From positions 62,001 to 126,000 of the forward strand of contig CAYMEX010000003.1 of the NCBI GenBank assembly GCA_964389525.1: DNA of 64,000 nt, in the 5' to 3' direction. This document shows, one piece after another, positions 1-8,565 of the stretch (within the stretch, counting starts at the first letter, position 1; every line of letters starts with the position of its first letter). The translations under genes and the position numbers were made by a program. This DNA comes from JAFLTL01 sp964389525 (lineage in GTDB: Bacteria > Bacteroidota > Bacteroidia > Bacteroidales > Muribaculaceae). Below the pieces are notes generated by a model. That model was not told where the DNA came from. It saw nothing but the letters and a program-made list of their open reading frames with translations, and did no database searches.

Positions 1-2445
1 GCCCGCATCCTCGACATAAATCTCGACGACGCGATGCTCGACGCGCGCACCGAGATGAAGAAATTTCTGCGTGCGCTCGCAGCCGACCCGGTCACCTCGG
101 CCGTGCCACTGATGATCGACTCATCAGACACCGACGTCATCATCGACGCGCTGAAACTCCTTCAGGGCCGCGCAATCGTCAATTCCATCTCCCTTAAAGA
201 GGGAGAGGAGATCTTCATCAGCAAGGCCAACACGATACGCGAACTCGGAGCTATACCCGTTGCCATGGCATTCGACGAGACCGGACAGGCCACTACCCTG
301 CCCCGCCGCAAAGAGATACTTTCACGCGCCTACGCCATACTCACATCCGACCGTGTCGGATTCCGACCGTGGGAGATAATCTTCGATCCCAACATACTTG
401 CCGTCGCCACTGGCATGCCCGAGCACGACCGCCTTGCTGCCGACTTCCTCGACTCCGTCGGGTGGATAAGAAAAGAGATGCCACATGTGAAGATCTCGGG
501 CGGTCTCAGCAACCTCTCCTTCTCCTTCCGTGGCAACAATCAGGTGCGCGAGGCCATGCACGCCCTCTTCCTGCACCGCGCCATCGCCCTCGGCATGGAC
601 ATGGCGATCGTCAATGCCGCCGCACTTCCGGCCGTCGACGACATCCCCGCCGACCTGCGCGAGGCAATCGACGACATACTGTGGCGCAATCCCGGAGCCG
701 AGGCATCGGAGCACCTCATCGAGATAGCCCAGCGCATACTCGACGAGAAAAACGCCTCCGCCGCCACTGCTGCATCCCACAAGACCGACAGCCACTCTGC
801 CGACAACGGCATGACACCCTCACAGCTGCTCACCGCCAAAGTCATGCGCGGCGACCTCGACAACCTTCAGGAAATACTGCTCAAAGAGATAGCACGCCCC
901 GGAGTCAGGCCCTACGACATCATCAACGGCCCGCTCATGGAGGGCATGAACACCGTCGGACGCCTCTTCGGCGAAGGCAAGATGTTTCTGCCTCAGGTCG
1001 TCAGAAGTGCGCGCGTCATGAAACAGGCCGTCGAGATACTCACCCCATTCATCGAAGCCGCGGCCGACAGCACTCAACCCGCTTCACGCCCGCGCATGGT
1101 GCTTGCCACCGTCAAGGGCGACGTACACGACATCGGCAAAAACATCGTGGCAGTGATCATGCGCTGCAACGGATGGGACGTCACCGATCTCGGAGTAATG
1201 GTCAACCCCGACAGAATCCTCGACGAAGCACGACAGCTGCACGCCGACGCCATCGGCGTCAGCGGACTCATCACACCGTCGCTCAGCGAGATGGTCAGGA
1301 TAGCCTCGATGCTCCAGGAGTCCGACATGCGCCTCCCGCTGTTTGTCGGAGGAGCCACGACATCCGACCTCCACACAGCTGTGAAGATCGCGCCGGCCTA
1401 CCCCGACGGCGTCGTCATACACACATCCGATGCCGCCACCCTGCCCGGCGTGGCGTCGCGATTCATTGGCAATGCCGCCGGCACCGCCATAGCCGATCAT
1501 ATATGCCGTCAGCGCGACATGCGCATCGACTACGAGAACCGGCAGAAGATGAGCTCACGCCTCACCCTTGCCGAGGCACGATCACGCCGTCACATCACCG
1601 CCTCCCCGTCACAAAGACCGCTCAACATGGGCATAACCGACCTGAATGTCACCGTAGCCCAGGCTGCACCCTACATCAACTGGAGAGCATTTCTTAGCGC
1701 ATGGGGGATGCCACCGTCATTCGCATCGCTCACCGATATCGACGGATGCGACCATTGCCGCGCGCAATGGCTTGCATCGATACCCGAGAGCGACCGCGGG
1801 CGCGCGGCCGAGGCAATGCAGCTCATAAAAGAGGCACGGCGGCGCATACACTCCATGGCATCGATGACGCTGCACGCGCGCGTCGCATTGCTCGAAGCCC
1901 GTTCAGCCGACGAGACCGTGACCGTGACGATGCCCGACCGACGTGAGATATCATTCGTGACACCGCGCCAGCTCACACCCACACAGTCGGGCCGGCAGCT
2001 TGCACTGGCCGACTTCATCTCGGCCGAAACAACCGACTACGCCGGATTCTTCTTCGTCACCACGGCCGGACCAATAGCAGACTGCATCGACGACGCACGC
2101 TCGCGAGGCGACGACTACGAGGTGCTCCTGCTCCAGTCGCTTGCCGACCGTCTTGTCGAAGCAGCCACAGAGTACACCCACTACCGCGTGCGCAAATCGA
2201 TCTGGGGCTACTCGCCACTTGAGTCGCTCGACCCAGCCACATTCTTGAGCCACCGCTACACAGGCATACGCCCGGCCGTAGGCTATCCCTCACTGCCCGA
2301 TCAGGCCACGGTGTTCGACTTCGACAGAATCCTCGACTACGCCTCGGCCGGAATAAAGCTCACCGAAAACGGAGCACTCTCGCCGCAGGCCACCACCACA
2401 GGCATGCTGCTTGCGTCGCCCGACGCACGCTACTTCGCAGTGTAG
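1..2445 (+). CDS. metH: Cobalamin-dependent methionine synthase, 5'-truncated by window edge
   Basis: MetH transfers a methyl group from 5-methyltetrahydrofolate through cob(I)alamin to homocysteine in the cytosol. The open frame runs from base 1 with no start codon, so the zinc/homocysteine domain and the start of the pterin domain lie upstream. Visible in order: the rest of the pterin-binding barrel (MIDSS, NSISLKEGEE near bases 115-210), the four-helix cap domain (about 800-1070), the B12 domain with the cobalt-ligand signature DVHDIGKN near base 1120, and the C-terminal AdoMet reactivation domain with RPAVGYPSLPD near 2270. All modules needed for turnover and reactivation within the window look intact. 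It is the first gene of the + strand group. Identity is near certain from the domain order and motifs. Confidence 0.97.
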   Translation, partial: ARILDINLDDAMLDARTEMKKFLRALAADPVTSAVPLMIDSSDTDVIIDALKLLQGRAIVNSISLKEGEEIFISKANTIRELGAIPVAMAFDETGQATTLPRRKEILSRAYAILTSDRVGFRPWEIIFDPNILAVATGMPEHDRLAADFLDSVGWIRKEMPHVKISGGLSNLSFSFRGNNQVREAMHALFLHRAIALGMDMAIVNAAALPAVDDIPADLREAIDDILWRNPGAEASEHLIEIAQRILDEKNASAATAASHKTDSHSADNGMTPSQLLTAKVMRGDLDNLQEILLKEIARPGVRPYDIINGPLMEGMNTVGRLFGEGKMFLPQVVRSARVMKQAVEILTPFIEAAADSTQPASRPRMVLATVKGDVHDIGKNIVAVIMRCNGWDVTDLGVMVNPDRILDEARQLHADAIGVSGLITPSLSEMVRIASMLQESDMRLPLFVGGATTSDLHTAVKIAPAYPDGVVIHTSDAATLPGVASRFIGNAAGTAIADHICRQRDMRIDYENRQKMSSRLTLAEARSRRHITASPSQRPLNMGITDLNVTVAQAAPYINWRAFLSAWGMPPSFASLTDIDGCDHCRAQWLASIPESDRGRAAEAMQLIKEARRRIHSMASMTLHARVALLEARSADETVTVTMPDRREISFVTPRQLTPTQSGRQLALADFISAETTDYAGFFFVTTAGPIADCIDDARSRGDDYEVLLLQSLADRLVEAATEYTHYRVRKSIWGYSPLESLDPATFLSHRYTGIRPAVGYPSLPDQATVFDFDRILDYASAGIKLTENGALSPQATTTGMLLASPDARYFAV

Positions 2446-2494
2446 ACATCACAACGACAGACACATCAATACAAATAAACCAATAACTACAACT

Positions 2495-3307
2495 ATGAAA
2501 CTGTTTGCAAAAATTCTTTTCATCGCGGCTGCAGCTGTCTTTACAGCAGCCCCCGCACAGGCACAGTTCGGAAAACTGGTCAACAAAAAGACCCTGAGTG
2601 CCGCTACCAAAGCCGTACAGGCCGCAACGCTATCCGACCAGCAGATGAGCGAATACGTCAAGGAGTATATCGACTGGATGGACGCAAACAACCGCGTCTG
2701 CAAGGCCGACGACCCGCAGACCGCAGCCTATGTCGCACGCCTCGACAGCCTCACACAGGGACTCACATCCGTCGAGGGACTTCCCCTCAACTTCAAGGTC
2801 TACTACGTCATCGACGTCAACGCCTTTGCATGCGCCGACGGCTCGGTGCGCGTGTTCTCATCGCTGATGGATATAATGAGCGACGACGAGCTGCTTGGTG
2901 TCATCGGACATGAGATCGGACACGTAGCACACCACGACTCCAAAAACGCATTCAAGCAGGCACTCCTCACATCCGCCCTTAAAGACGCCGTAGGAGCAGC
3001 ATCCGACAAAGCGGCCGCACTCACCGACTCACAGCTCGGTTCGCTCTCCGAGGCCCTTGTATCGGCCACATATTCGCAGAAAGCCGAGCGCGCAGCCGAC
3101 GACTACGGATATGAGTTCCTCCGCGACCACGGCAAAAACCCGCGCGCCATGGCAAAATCATTCATGCGCCTCAAAGCCATACAGGAGGAGCAGGGAGGAT
3201 CAACCAAGACCTCTAAGATCAACCAGCTCTTCTCGTCGCATCCCGACCTCAACGCACGCATAGAGCGCATGCAGAAGCGCGCCGACGACGACAAGTGCCC
3301 CGAGTGA
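2495..3307 (+). CDS. M48 family metalloprotease, exported
   Basis: This is a 270-residue zinc metalloprotease of the M48 (Ste24/LoiP-like) family. The start at 2495 gives a clean signal peptide (MKLFAKILF, then an Ala-rich h-region ending AQA). An upstream in-frame start would overlap metH and spoil the signal. The catalytic HEIGH motif lies at about residues 139-143, and the third zinc ligand is probably Glu198 in ERAADDYG. No multi-helix membrane domain is present, so it is a soluble periplasmic or lipid-free envelope protease, like the YcaL/LoiP group involved in outer-membrane protein quality control. The substrate cannot be told. It follows metH by 49 bp and ends in a terminator hairpin. 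Confidence 0.9.
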   Translation: MKLFAKILFIAAAAVFTAAPAQAQFGKLVNKKTLSAATKAVQAATLSDQQMSEYVKEYIDWMDANNRVCKADDPQTAAYVARLDSLTQGLTSVEGLPLNFKVYYVIDVNAFACADGSVRVFSSLMDIMSDDELLGVIGHEIGHVAHHDSKNAFKQALLTSALKDAVGAASDKAAALTDSQLGSLSEALVSATYSQKAERAADDYGYEFLRDHGKNPRAMAKSFMRLKAIQEEQGGSTKTSKINQLFSSHPDLNARIERMQKRADDDKCPE

Positions 3308-3338
3308 CATTCATCCCCATACCCAACATATAACCGGC

Positions 3339-3380
3339 AACGAGGGAGCGCATTTTCCCGAATAAATGCACTCCCTCGTT
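3339..3380 (+). terminator. Hairpin terminator after the M48 protease gene
   Basis: Inverted repeat with arms AACGAGGGAG and CTCCCTCGTT (inner extension GCATTT/AAATGC), beginning 32 bp after the M48 stop codon and 20 bp before purN. The T-tract is weak (ATTCATAATT follows), so termination may be partial. It separates the protease from purN. Confidence 0.6.
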
Positions 3381-3399
3381 ATTCATAATTAAAAACGAC

Positions 3400-3972
3400 A
3401 TGAAACACATAGCGGTATTCGCATCAGGCAACGGCACAAACGCCGAAAACATCATACGCTATTTCCAGTCGGGCGACCATGACGCCGAAGTCGCACTTGT
3501 GGTATGCAACCGCCCCGATGCCCGCGTGCTGCAGCGAGCCGCAGGTCTCGGCGTGCCGTCATGCGTCATAAGCCGCGACATGCTCCGCGATCAGGAAGCA
3601 ATCATGTCGCTTATGCACCGATACGACATCGACTTCATCGTCCTGGCCGGATTCCTCCTGATGATCCCACCATTCCTTGTCGGACATTATAGCCGGCGCA
3701 TGCTCAACATACACCCGTCGCTGCTCCCTAAATTCGGAGGCAAAGGCATGTATGGCGACAACGTGCACAAAGCCGTCGTAGCCGCCGGAGAGACAGAGAC
3801 AGGCATCACCATACACTACGTGTCGGAGCAATACGACGAAGGCGACATCCTCTTTCAGGCATCCACAACGGTCGAAACCACAGATACCCACGAAGATGTC
3901 GCCCGCAAAATCCACGAGCTGGAGCAGCTTCACTTCCCCCGAGTCATAGCCGGAGCGCTGCTCTCGTGCTGA
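3400..3972 (+). CDS. purN: Phosphoribosylglycinamide formyltransferase (GAR transformylase)
   Basis: PurN transfers a formyl group from 10-formyltetrahydrofolate to GAR, the third step of purine synthesis, in the cytosol. The 190-residue length is normal for the folate-dependent enzyme. The N-terminal nucleotide-binding segment reads FASGNGTNAENII. The catalytic triad is visible as Asn103 and His105 in NIHPSLLPKF and Asp146 in YDEGDI. The start follows an A-rich, Shine-Dalgarno-free leader typical of this phylum. The gene ends 11 bp from the stop of the convergent GH130 gene. It is not accompanied by other pur genes here. Confidence 0.96.
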   Translation: MKHIAVFASGNGTNAENIIRYFQSGDHDAEVALVVCNRPDARVLQRAAGLGVPSCVISRDMLRDQEAIMSLMHRYDIDFIVLAGFLLMIPPFLVGHYSRRMLNIHPSLLPKFGGKGMYGDNVHKAVVAAGETETGITIHYVSEQYDEGDILFQASTTVETTDTHEDVARKIHELEQLHFPRVIAGALLSC

Positions 3973-3983
3973 CGATCAGCAGC

Positions 3984-5117
3984 TCAGTTGCCCTTCGACG
4001 GATCATATACGGCACCTCCGACCTTTGAGTCGGCACAGCCGTAATACAGATACCATTTGCCCTTGAAATAGGCCAGACCCTCGATAAACACCGTCCCGTC
4101 GGGATACTGCCCGCTCTTCTCGAAATCGGCCTCAGGCACAAAGAACGGTTTGTCGAGTCTTGTTATCAGTTTTGTCGGGTCATTCACATCGAAAAGAGCC
4201 TGACCACCGCAATACGATTTTGCAGTATAGGCCGTATCACCCTTTTCTCCCTCGGCATTCTTGCCGTTATACAGCAGAAGTATGCCATTGTCAGTCATTA
4301 CGGCAGGAGGACCGCACTCGGTAAGCGAGCTGTCAAACTTTCCGGGACGAGTCTCCATCACCCTAAGCAGATCACCTTTACTGTCGACCATCGGAGTCCA
4401 GTTGACCAGATCGTCCGACGTCGCCACATTCACAAACTGTTCTCCCCAATACATCCAGTATTTGCCGTCGATCTTCGCGATGACCTGACGGTCTCCGTCG
4501 AGACGCGTGACGATAGAGGCCGACTTTGAAGCCTGATGAGCGAAACGTCCGTCATAGGCATGAGCGAAAGCCGGACCATGCTTGGTCCACTCCTTCAGGT
4601 CGGTCGATGTAGCCACACCCAGACGTGGCACATCACGGTTCCATTGGGTGTACAACATCACATATACGCCATCCTCGGTCATTGCCACGCGTGGATCCTC
4701 GCAGCCTCCGGGAGCCTCGTGTGCCATCTCCCTGTCGTTGGCCGGATAAAGCACCGGCGATTTGCCATATGTGAAATTCACACCGTCGGCCGACGATGCA
4801 TACCCGATACGCGACGTGCGCTTGCCAATGCCTGTGGCCGAATTGTCCTCGGCACGAAAAAGCACGATAATACTGTCGCCCTTCGCAACAGCAGCCGGGT
4901 TAAACACGTCACTCTCCATCCATCCGATCGAGTCGCCGGTCATAGGACAAAAAAACTTCACAGTCGTGTCAGGCACAAGCAAAGGCTTATCCGACACACG
5001 CTCAAACCCGAGCCATGCCCACTCCTCTGCAACAGGCACCTTGCTCTCATTGCCACAGGACGCGACAGACAAAGCCATCGACACAGCCGCTGCGACAGAA
5101 ACAACGATTCTATTCAT
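3984..5117 (-). CDS. GH130-family glycoside phosphorylase/hydrolase lipoprotein
   Basis: This 377-residue lipoprotein has an SPII signal (LSVASC, lipidated Cys21) and a five-bladed beta-propeller sequence pattern of GH130. The diagnostic GGCEDPRV motif sits at residues 138-144, with Asp141 the probable general acid, and the blade motif DVFNPAA is at 70-76. GH130 enzymes act on beta-mannosides, either as phosphorylases (mannosyl-glucose or mannooligosaccharide) or as beta-1,2-mannosidases. The lipid anchor argues for surface or periplasmic hydrolysis, since phosphorylases are normally cytosolic. The subfamily cannot be settled by eye. It is a single gene with no SusC/SusD pair beside it, convergent with purN. 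Confidence 0.8.
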   Translation of the reverse strand: MNRIVVSVAAAVSMALSVASCGNESKVPVAEEWAWLGFERVSDKPLLVPDTTVKFFCPMTGDSIGWMESDVFNPAAVAKGDSIIVLFRAEDNSATGIGKRTSRIGYASSADGVNFTYGKSPVLYPANDREMAHEAPGGCEDPRVAMTEDGVYVMLYTQWNRDVPRLGVATSTDLKEWTKHGPAFAHAYDGRFAHQASKSASIVTRLDGDRQVIAKIDGKYWMYWGEQFVNVATSDDLVNWTPMVDSKGDLLRVMETRPGKFDSSLTECGPPAVMTDNGILLLYNGKNAEGEKGDTAYTAKSYCGGQALFDVNDPTKLITRLDKPFFVPEADFEKSGQYPDGTVFIEGLAYFKGKWYLYYGCADSKVGGAVYDPSKGN

Positions 5118-5202
5118 ATCTCTTGTATTTAAATTTGTCCGAGATGTTTCGGGTCACCATCTACCGGCAGCCAAAGCACATTTTCAGTCACTTGTATAAA
5201 TC

Positions 5203-5235
5203 AAATGGCGATCACCCTGTCGATGACCGCCATTT
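5203..5235 (-). terminator. Terminator downstream of tRNA-Pro
   Basis: Read on the minus strand, arms AAATGGCG-GTCA and TGAT-CGCCATTT flank a short loop, beginning four bases past the tRNA 3' end and followed by a T-rich stretch. Confidence 0.65.
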
Positions 5236-5239
5236 ATTG

Positions 5240-5315
5240 TCGGGGTGAGAAGATTCGAACTTCCGACCACACGCCCCCCAGACGCGTACTCTAAACCTGG
5301 CTGAGCTACACCCCG
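5240..5315 (-). tRNA. tRNA-Pro (anticodon GGG)
   Basis: A 76-nt cloverleaf can be folded on the minus strand: acceptor CGGGGTG/CACCCCG with discriminator A, D-stem GCTC/GAGT, anticodon stem CGCGT/GCGTG with loop CTGGGGG (anticodon GGG), and T-stem GGAAG/CTTCT with loop TTCGAAT. The C1-G72 pair is typical of proline tRNAs. The 3' CCA is not encoded, so the CCA-adding enzyme (an apparent gene is at 24.4-25.8 kb) must add it. The gene has its own promoter and terminator. Confidence 0.95.
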
Positions 5316-5333
5316 ATTGGCTTAAAAGCGATG

Positions 5334-5365
5334 CAAAGGTAAAGTGATCTTTCCATTCATGCAAA
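5334..5365 (-). promoter_or_regulatory. Bacteroidota-type promoter for tRNA-Pro
   Basis: On the minus strand TTTG, a 20-nt spacer and TACCTTTG match the -33/-7 elements of the primary sigma factor of Bacteroidota (TTTG and TAnnTTTG). The -7 box ends 18 bp before the tRNA 5' end. Confidence 0.75.
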
Positions 5366-5553
5366 TTTTTTTGTGAATATTTAATCGCAATAAGCATCTG
5401 TAGGCAAATAACAGCGCCTGTTTTATCAATACATAATTAACAGATTTTTATTCTTAATTTCCGCAACAGCATATAAATTAAATTAATTTTACTTTATCAT
5501 CTGTATTTTCACGCACGTTGACTAATTTTAGCTTTTATTTACTGTCCAAAATT

Positions 5554-5583
5554 TTTGTATTATCAAAACTGGCCGTATTTTTG
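5554..5583 (+). promoter_or_regulatory. Promoter of ino1
   Basis: TTTG, an 18-nt spacer and TATTTTTG match the Bacteroidota consensus. The predicted start near 5590 leaves a 5' untranslated leader of roughly 115-120 nt before ino1, unusually long for this window. The AT-rich stretch from 5341 to 5553 holds no gene that I can see. Confidence 0.65.
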
Positions 5584-5593
5584 ACCCGCCATC

Positions 5594-5637
5594 AGAGAAG
5601 AACGCCACACTATTTATTTAAGCCGCGCATCTTCTCT
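5594..5637 (+). promoter_or_regulatory. Stem-loop in the ino1 leader
   Basis: AGAGAAG (5594-5600) pairs with CTTCTCT (5631-5637), with a further CGC/GCG pairing inside. It lies immediately after the predicted transcription start. It may simply stabilise the mRNA or be part of a regulatory leader. No known riboswitch class is recognised. Confidence 0.4.
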
Positions 5638-5707
5638 TGGTTTCCGGCTACTGATCAGGCCTTAGGAAATATTGAAACAGAATAAAAAACTTAACACGTA
5701 GAAAATA

Positions 5708-7009
5708 ATGAGCAACGTAAAGAAAGCCGAGGGTAAACTCGGCGTTATGGTAGTGGGTCTCGGAGCTGTGAGCTCTACTTTTATGACCGGTGTCCTCATG
5801 GCACGCAAAGGCCTTGCCAAACCCGTAGGATCAAACGTGATGTACGACAAGATCCGTGTAGGAGAGGGCGAAAATAAAAAATATCTCCACTACGGCGAAA
5901 TCGCTCCTATCGCCAAGCTCGACGACATAGTGTTCGCCGCTTGGGACGTATACCCCGCAAACGCATATGAGAGCGCCATCAACTGCGAGGTTCTCAAAGA
6001 AAAAGACATCAACCCCGTCAAAGACGAGCTCGAGAAGATCGTCCCCATGAAGGCCGCATTCGACCACAACTACGCAAAGCGCCTCGAAGGCAACAACGTA
6101 AAGCAGTGCACCGACCGCTGGGACATGACGAACCAGATCCGCGAGGATATCCGCAACTTCAAGAAGCAGTCGGGCGTCGACCGCATCGTTGTACTCTGGG
6201 CAGCATCGACCGAAGTCTACGTTCCCGTCAACGAGAAAGTTCACGGCACACTCGCCGACCTTGAGGCTGCCATGAAGGCAAACGACACCGAGAACATCGC
6301 ACCCTCGATGTGCTACGCCTACGCAGCCCTCTCTGAGGGAGCACCCTTCATCATGGGCGCACCCAACACAACCGTCGACATCCCCGCAATGTGGGAGCTC
6401 GCCGAGAAGACAAAGATGCCCATAGCAGGCAAAGACTTCAAGACCGGACAGACACTGGTAAAGAGCGGATTCGCTCCGATCATCGGTACACGCTGCCTCG
6501 GACTCGCCGGATGGTTCTCGACAAACATCCTCGGAAACCGCGACGGCCTCGTGCTTGACGAGCCCGCCAACTTCCGCACAAAAGAAGTGTCGAAGCTCTC
6601 CACGCTCGAGTCGATACTTGTACCCGAGAAGCAGCCCGACCTCTACACCGACTACTACCACAAGGTGCGCATCAACTACTATCCTCCCCGCAACGACAAC
6701 AAGGAAGGATGGGACAACATCGACATTTTCGGATGGATGGGATACCCGATGCAGATCAAGATCAACTTCCTCTGCCGCGACTCAATCCTCGCCGCACCTC
6801 TTTGCCTCGACCTCGTGCTCCTCAGCGACCTCGCAGCACGCGCAGGACGCTACGGCATACAGCGTTTCCTCAGCTTCTATCTCAAGAGCCCGATGCACGA
6901 CTACACTAAGAACGAAGTGCCGGTAAACCACCTCTTCCAGCAGTATGTAATGCTCAAGAACGCGATCAGAGAAATGGGCGGATATCCCGCCGACGAGGCA
7001 ATCGACTGA
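5708..7009 (+). CDS. ino1: Myo-inositol-1-phosphate synthase
   Basis: The enzyme isomerises glucose 6-phosphate to 1D-myo-inositol 3-phosphate through NAD-dependent oxidation and aldol cyclisation, in the cytosol. The 433-residue protein opens with the Rossmann motif GLGAVSSTF (17-25). It carries the family segments ASTEVYVP, GAPNTTVDIP, AGKDFKTGQT and GWFSTNILGN, which line the NAD and active sites. In gut Bacteroidales this enzyme supplies inositol for phosphatidylinositol-type and inositol-sphingolipids. It stands alone between its own promoter and a strong terminator. A candidate partner phosphotransferase lies at 48.8 kb. Confidence 0.95.
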   Translation: MSNVKKAEGKLGVMVVGLGAVSSTFMTGVLMARKGLAKPVGSNVMYDKIRVGEGENKKYLHYGEIAPIAKLDDIVFAAWDVYPANAYESAINCEVLKEKDINPVKDELEKIVPMKAAFDHNYAKRLEGNNVKQCTDRWDMTNQIREDIRNFKKQSGVDRIVVLWAASTEVYVPVNEKVHGTLADLEAAMKANDTENIAPSMCYAYAALSEGAPFIMGAPNTTVDIPAMWELAEKTKMPIAGKDFKTGQTLVKSGFAPIIGTRCLGLAGWFSTNILGNRDGLVLDEPANFRTKEVSKLSTLESILVPEKQPDLYTDYYHKVRINYYPPRNDNKEGWDNIDIFGWMGYPMQIKINFLCRDSILAAPLCLDLVLLSDLAARAGRYGIQRFLSFYLKSPMHDYTKNEVPVNHLFQQYVMLKNAIREMGGYPADEAID

Positions 7010-7041
7010 TTTTTCTGTTTCATATTTCGCTATTTTACCCC

Positions 7042-7078
7042 AAAAGGGAGTTTTGCTTTACGGCAAAACTCCCTTTTT
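7042..7078. terminator. Strong bidirectional terminator between ino1 and the porin gene
   Basis: A near-perfect stem (AAAAGGGAGTTTTGC against GCAAAACTCCCTTTT) with a six-base loop, T-rich on the + strand and A-rich before it. It can therefore serve both ino1 (+) and the convergent porin gene (-), whose stop codon is at 7102. Confidence 0.9.
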
Positions 7079-7101
7079 CTCATAAAATATTGAAACGCAA
7101 A

Positions 7102-8430
7102 TCAGAAGCTAAATTGAAACAATAAGTTCACACGATGGGCCGACGCGCTCTCGCGATTGAAATTCTGACGCTGTCCCGCAAGAAACTCAGCACCGGCCTG
7201 CAGACGCGCAGTCGGCTCCCAGAATATGTTTACCGCACAAAAACGTCCGCGCCTGTAGTCATCTCCCTCCACCTCATAGTCAGGGCGGTAACGCACCTCA
7301 CCCAGAGCGATGCAGCTATAGACCTTGCTGTTGAAATTAAACCGCGTACCCACATTAAGTGCCGTCGTGGCGGGCGCATAAAGCCGGCCAGGCCTGTCAC
7401 CCTTCACCACAAGATCATAAGCACCGACAGCCATGTCGGCCGTATAACTGCTGTAGCCACGGCCGCCGCTTGCCTCATAGAAAACACCCCAGCGCGGCAC
7501 GATCCACCACGCCCCGCTCAGCTGCAGTCCCCAGCCCGTGGCATGACGGTTGCGGCCGTTCACAAGATCGCGGTAATGAAACCCGCGCAATATACCCGAA
7601 AGCCTCACATGGCCGTTGTGCGGAAGATTATATTGTCCGAAAGCCGCCACATCGGGCCACCCCTCGTCAAGACGTTTGGTCATCACCCCGTCGGCATCCA
7701 CACGGCTGTCGGGAAGCTCCACCGAGGCTGCCATAGTCCAGCGCCTGCTCTTGCCGAAATCGTGCATCCACCTCACAAGTATCGACGACCGCGACGTGCG
7801 TCCGTTCTGTCCGCCACCGTCAATCACAGGAGTCTCGGCCTGTGCGTCACTGAATGTAGTGGAAGCATAGCCCACCGTCCAGTCATTCACCGTGACATAA
7901 GCCTTTTTAAGCACAAACCCGGTGCTTCCGCCTCCCGAGAAATCACCCTGGATATACGCAGTCAGGTCGCCCAGAACACGGTTACGCGCTATTATCCTCA
8001 TAAACAGAGCCGAGCCGCCTGGAGTGCCACCCACACGCGACCTGTGGTCAGCGCTCTTCGGCACAGGTATCATGTACGGTATAAAACCATTGACAGGGAT
8101 CGACCCCCTGAAGTCGTCCCACACCCTCATCCTCACGGCACCCCCTATGCCCATGGCAAGCCTGGCATCCTTGCTCATCATAAGGAAATAAGGAGCCAAA
8201 GGATCCTGAAAATGCCTGAACTGGTCGTAATAGAAAAACTCGACCATACGCCTGATCGAGTCGGCTTCTGCCTCAGGGCCATTGCCGACAGAGATGATCC
8301 TGTGCGACTCCTTCAGCCGCGTGTCACGTATCTCCTCGCCGGTCATGCGGTCGGCCGAAAGCGTGTCGACAGGCATCGCTGCTGCCGACAACGCCATAAC
8401 ACCCAATACTATAACAAACGTCAGACGCAT
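7102..8430 (-). CDS. DcaP-like outer-membrane beta-barrel protein
   Basis: This 442-residue protein has a signal peptide (VIVLGVMALSAAAMP) and alternating hydrophobic strands through the rest of the chain. It ends in Phe (LLFQFSF), the usual C-terminal signature for BAM-inserted barrels. The stretch from about residue 90 (IGGAVRMRVWDDFRGSIPV) through strand segments rich in Gly, Trp and Tyr resembles the DcaP-type trimeric porins widespread in Bacteroidales. These porins pass small, often negatively charged solutes. No substrate can be inferred from context. It is transcribed alone, convergent with ino1. Confidence 0.65.
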   Translation of the reverse strand: MRLTFVIVLGVMALSAAAMPVDTLSADRMTGEEIRDTRLKESHRIISVGNGPEAEADSIRRMVEFFYYDQFRHFQDPLAPYFLMMSKDARLAMGIGGAVRMRVWDDFRGSIPVNGFIPYMIPVPKSADHRSRVGGTPGGSALFMRIIARNRVLGDLTAYIQGDFSGGGSTGFVLKKAYVTVNDWTVGYASTTFSDAQAETPVIDGGGQNGRTSRSSILVRWMHDFGKSRRWTMAASVELPDSRVDADGVMTKRLDEGWPDVAAFGQYNLPHNGHVRLSGILRGFHYRDLVNGRNRHATGWGLQLSGAWWIVPRWGVFYEASGGRGYSSYTADMAVGAYDLVVKGDRPGRLYAPATTALNVGTRFNFNSKVYSCIALGEVRYRPDYEVEGDDYRRGRFCAVNIFWEPTARLQAGAEFLAGQRQNFNRESASAHRVNLLFQFSF

Positions 8431-8498
8431 ATGTGTGATGAACTAAACGTAAGAGAAACATATCTTTGATAATTATAACATACCAAATAACCGATAAG

Positions 8499-8529
8499 TT
8501 GTCAAAGCGATTTCAAAATATTATCTTTG
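8499..8529 (+). promoter_or_regulatory. Promoter of pnp
   Basis: TTG, a 20-nt spacer and TATCTTTG (8522-8529) match the Bacteroidota promoter. The ATG follows 36 bp downstream, giving a leader of about 30 nt. Confidence 0.7.
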
Positions 8530-8565
8530 CGATAATTTACAGAGAGAAAAAAGAATAAAAAATTT

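Noticed and set aside
3968..3980. Small GCTGA..TCAGC hairpin between purN and the GH130 gene
   Set aside because: Five-base stem without a T-tract and overlapping the purN end; too weak to call a terminator.
8461..8468. A second TATCTTTG box upstream of pnp
   Set aside because: No TTG or TTTG at 18-20 nt upstream; the box at 8522-8529 with its -33 is far better placed.
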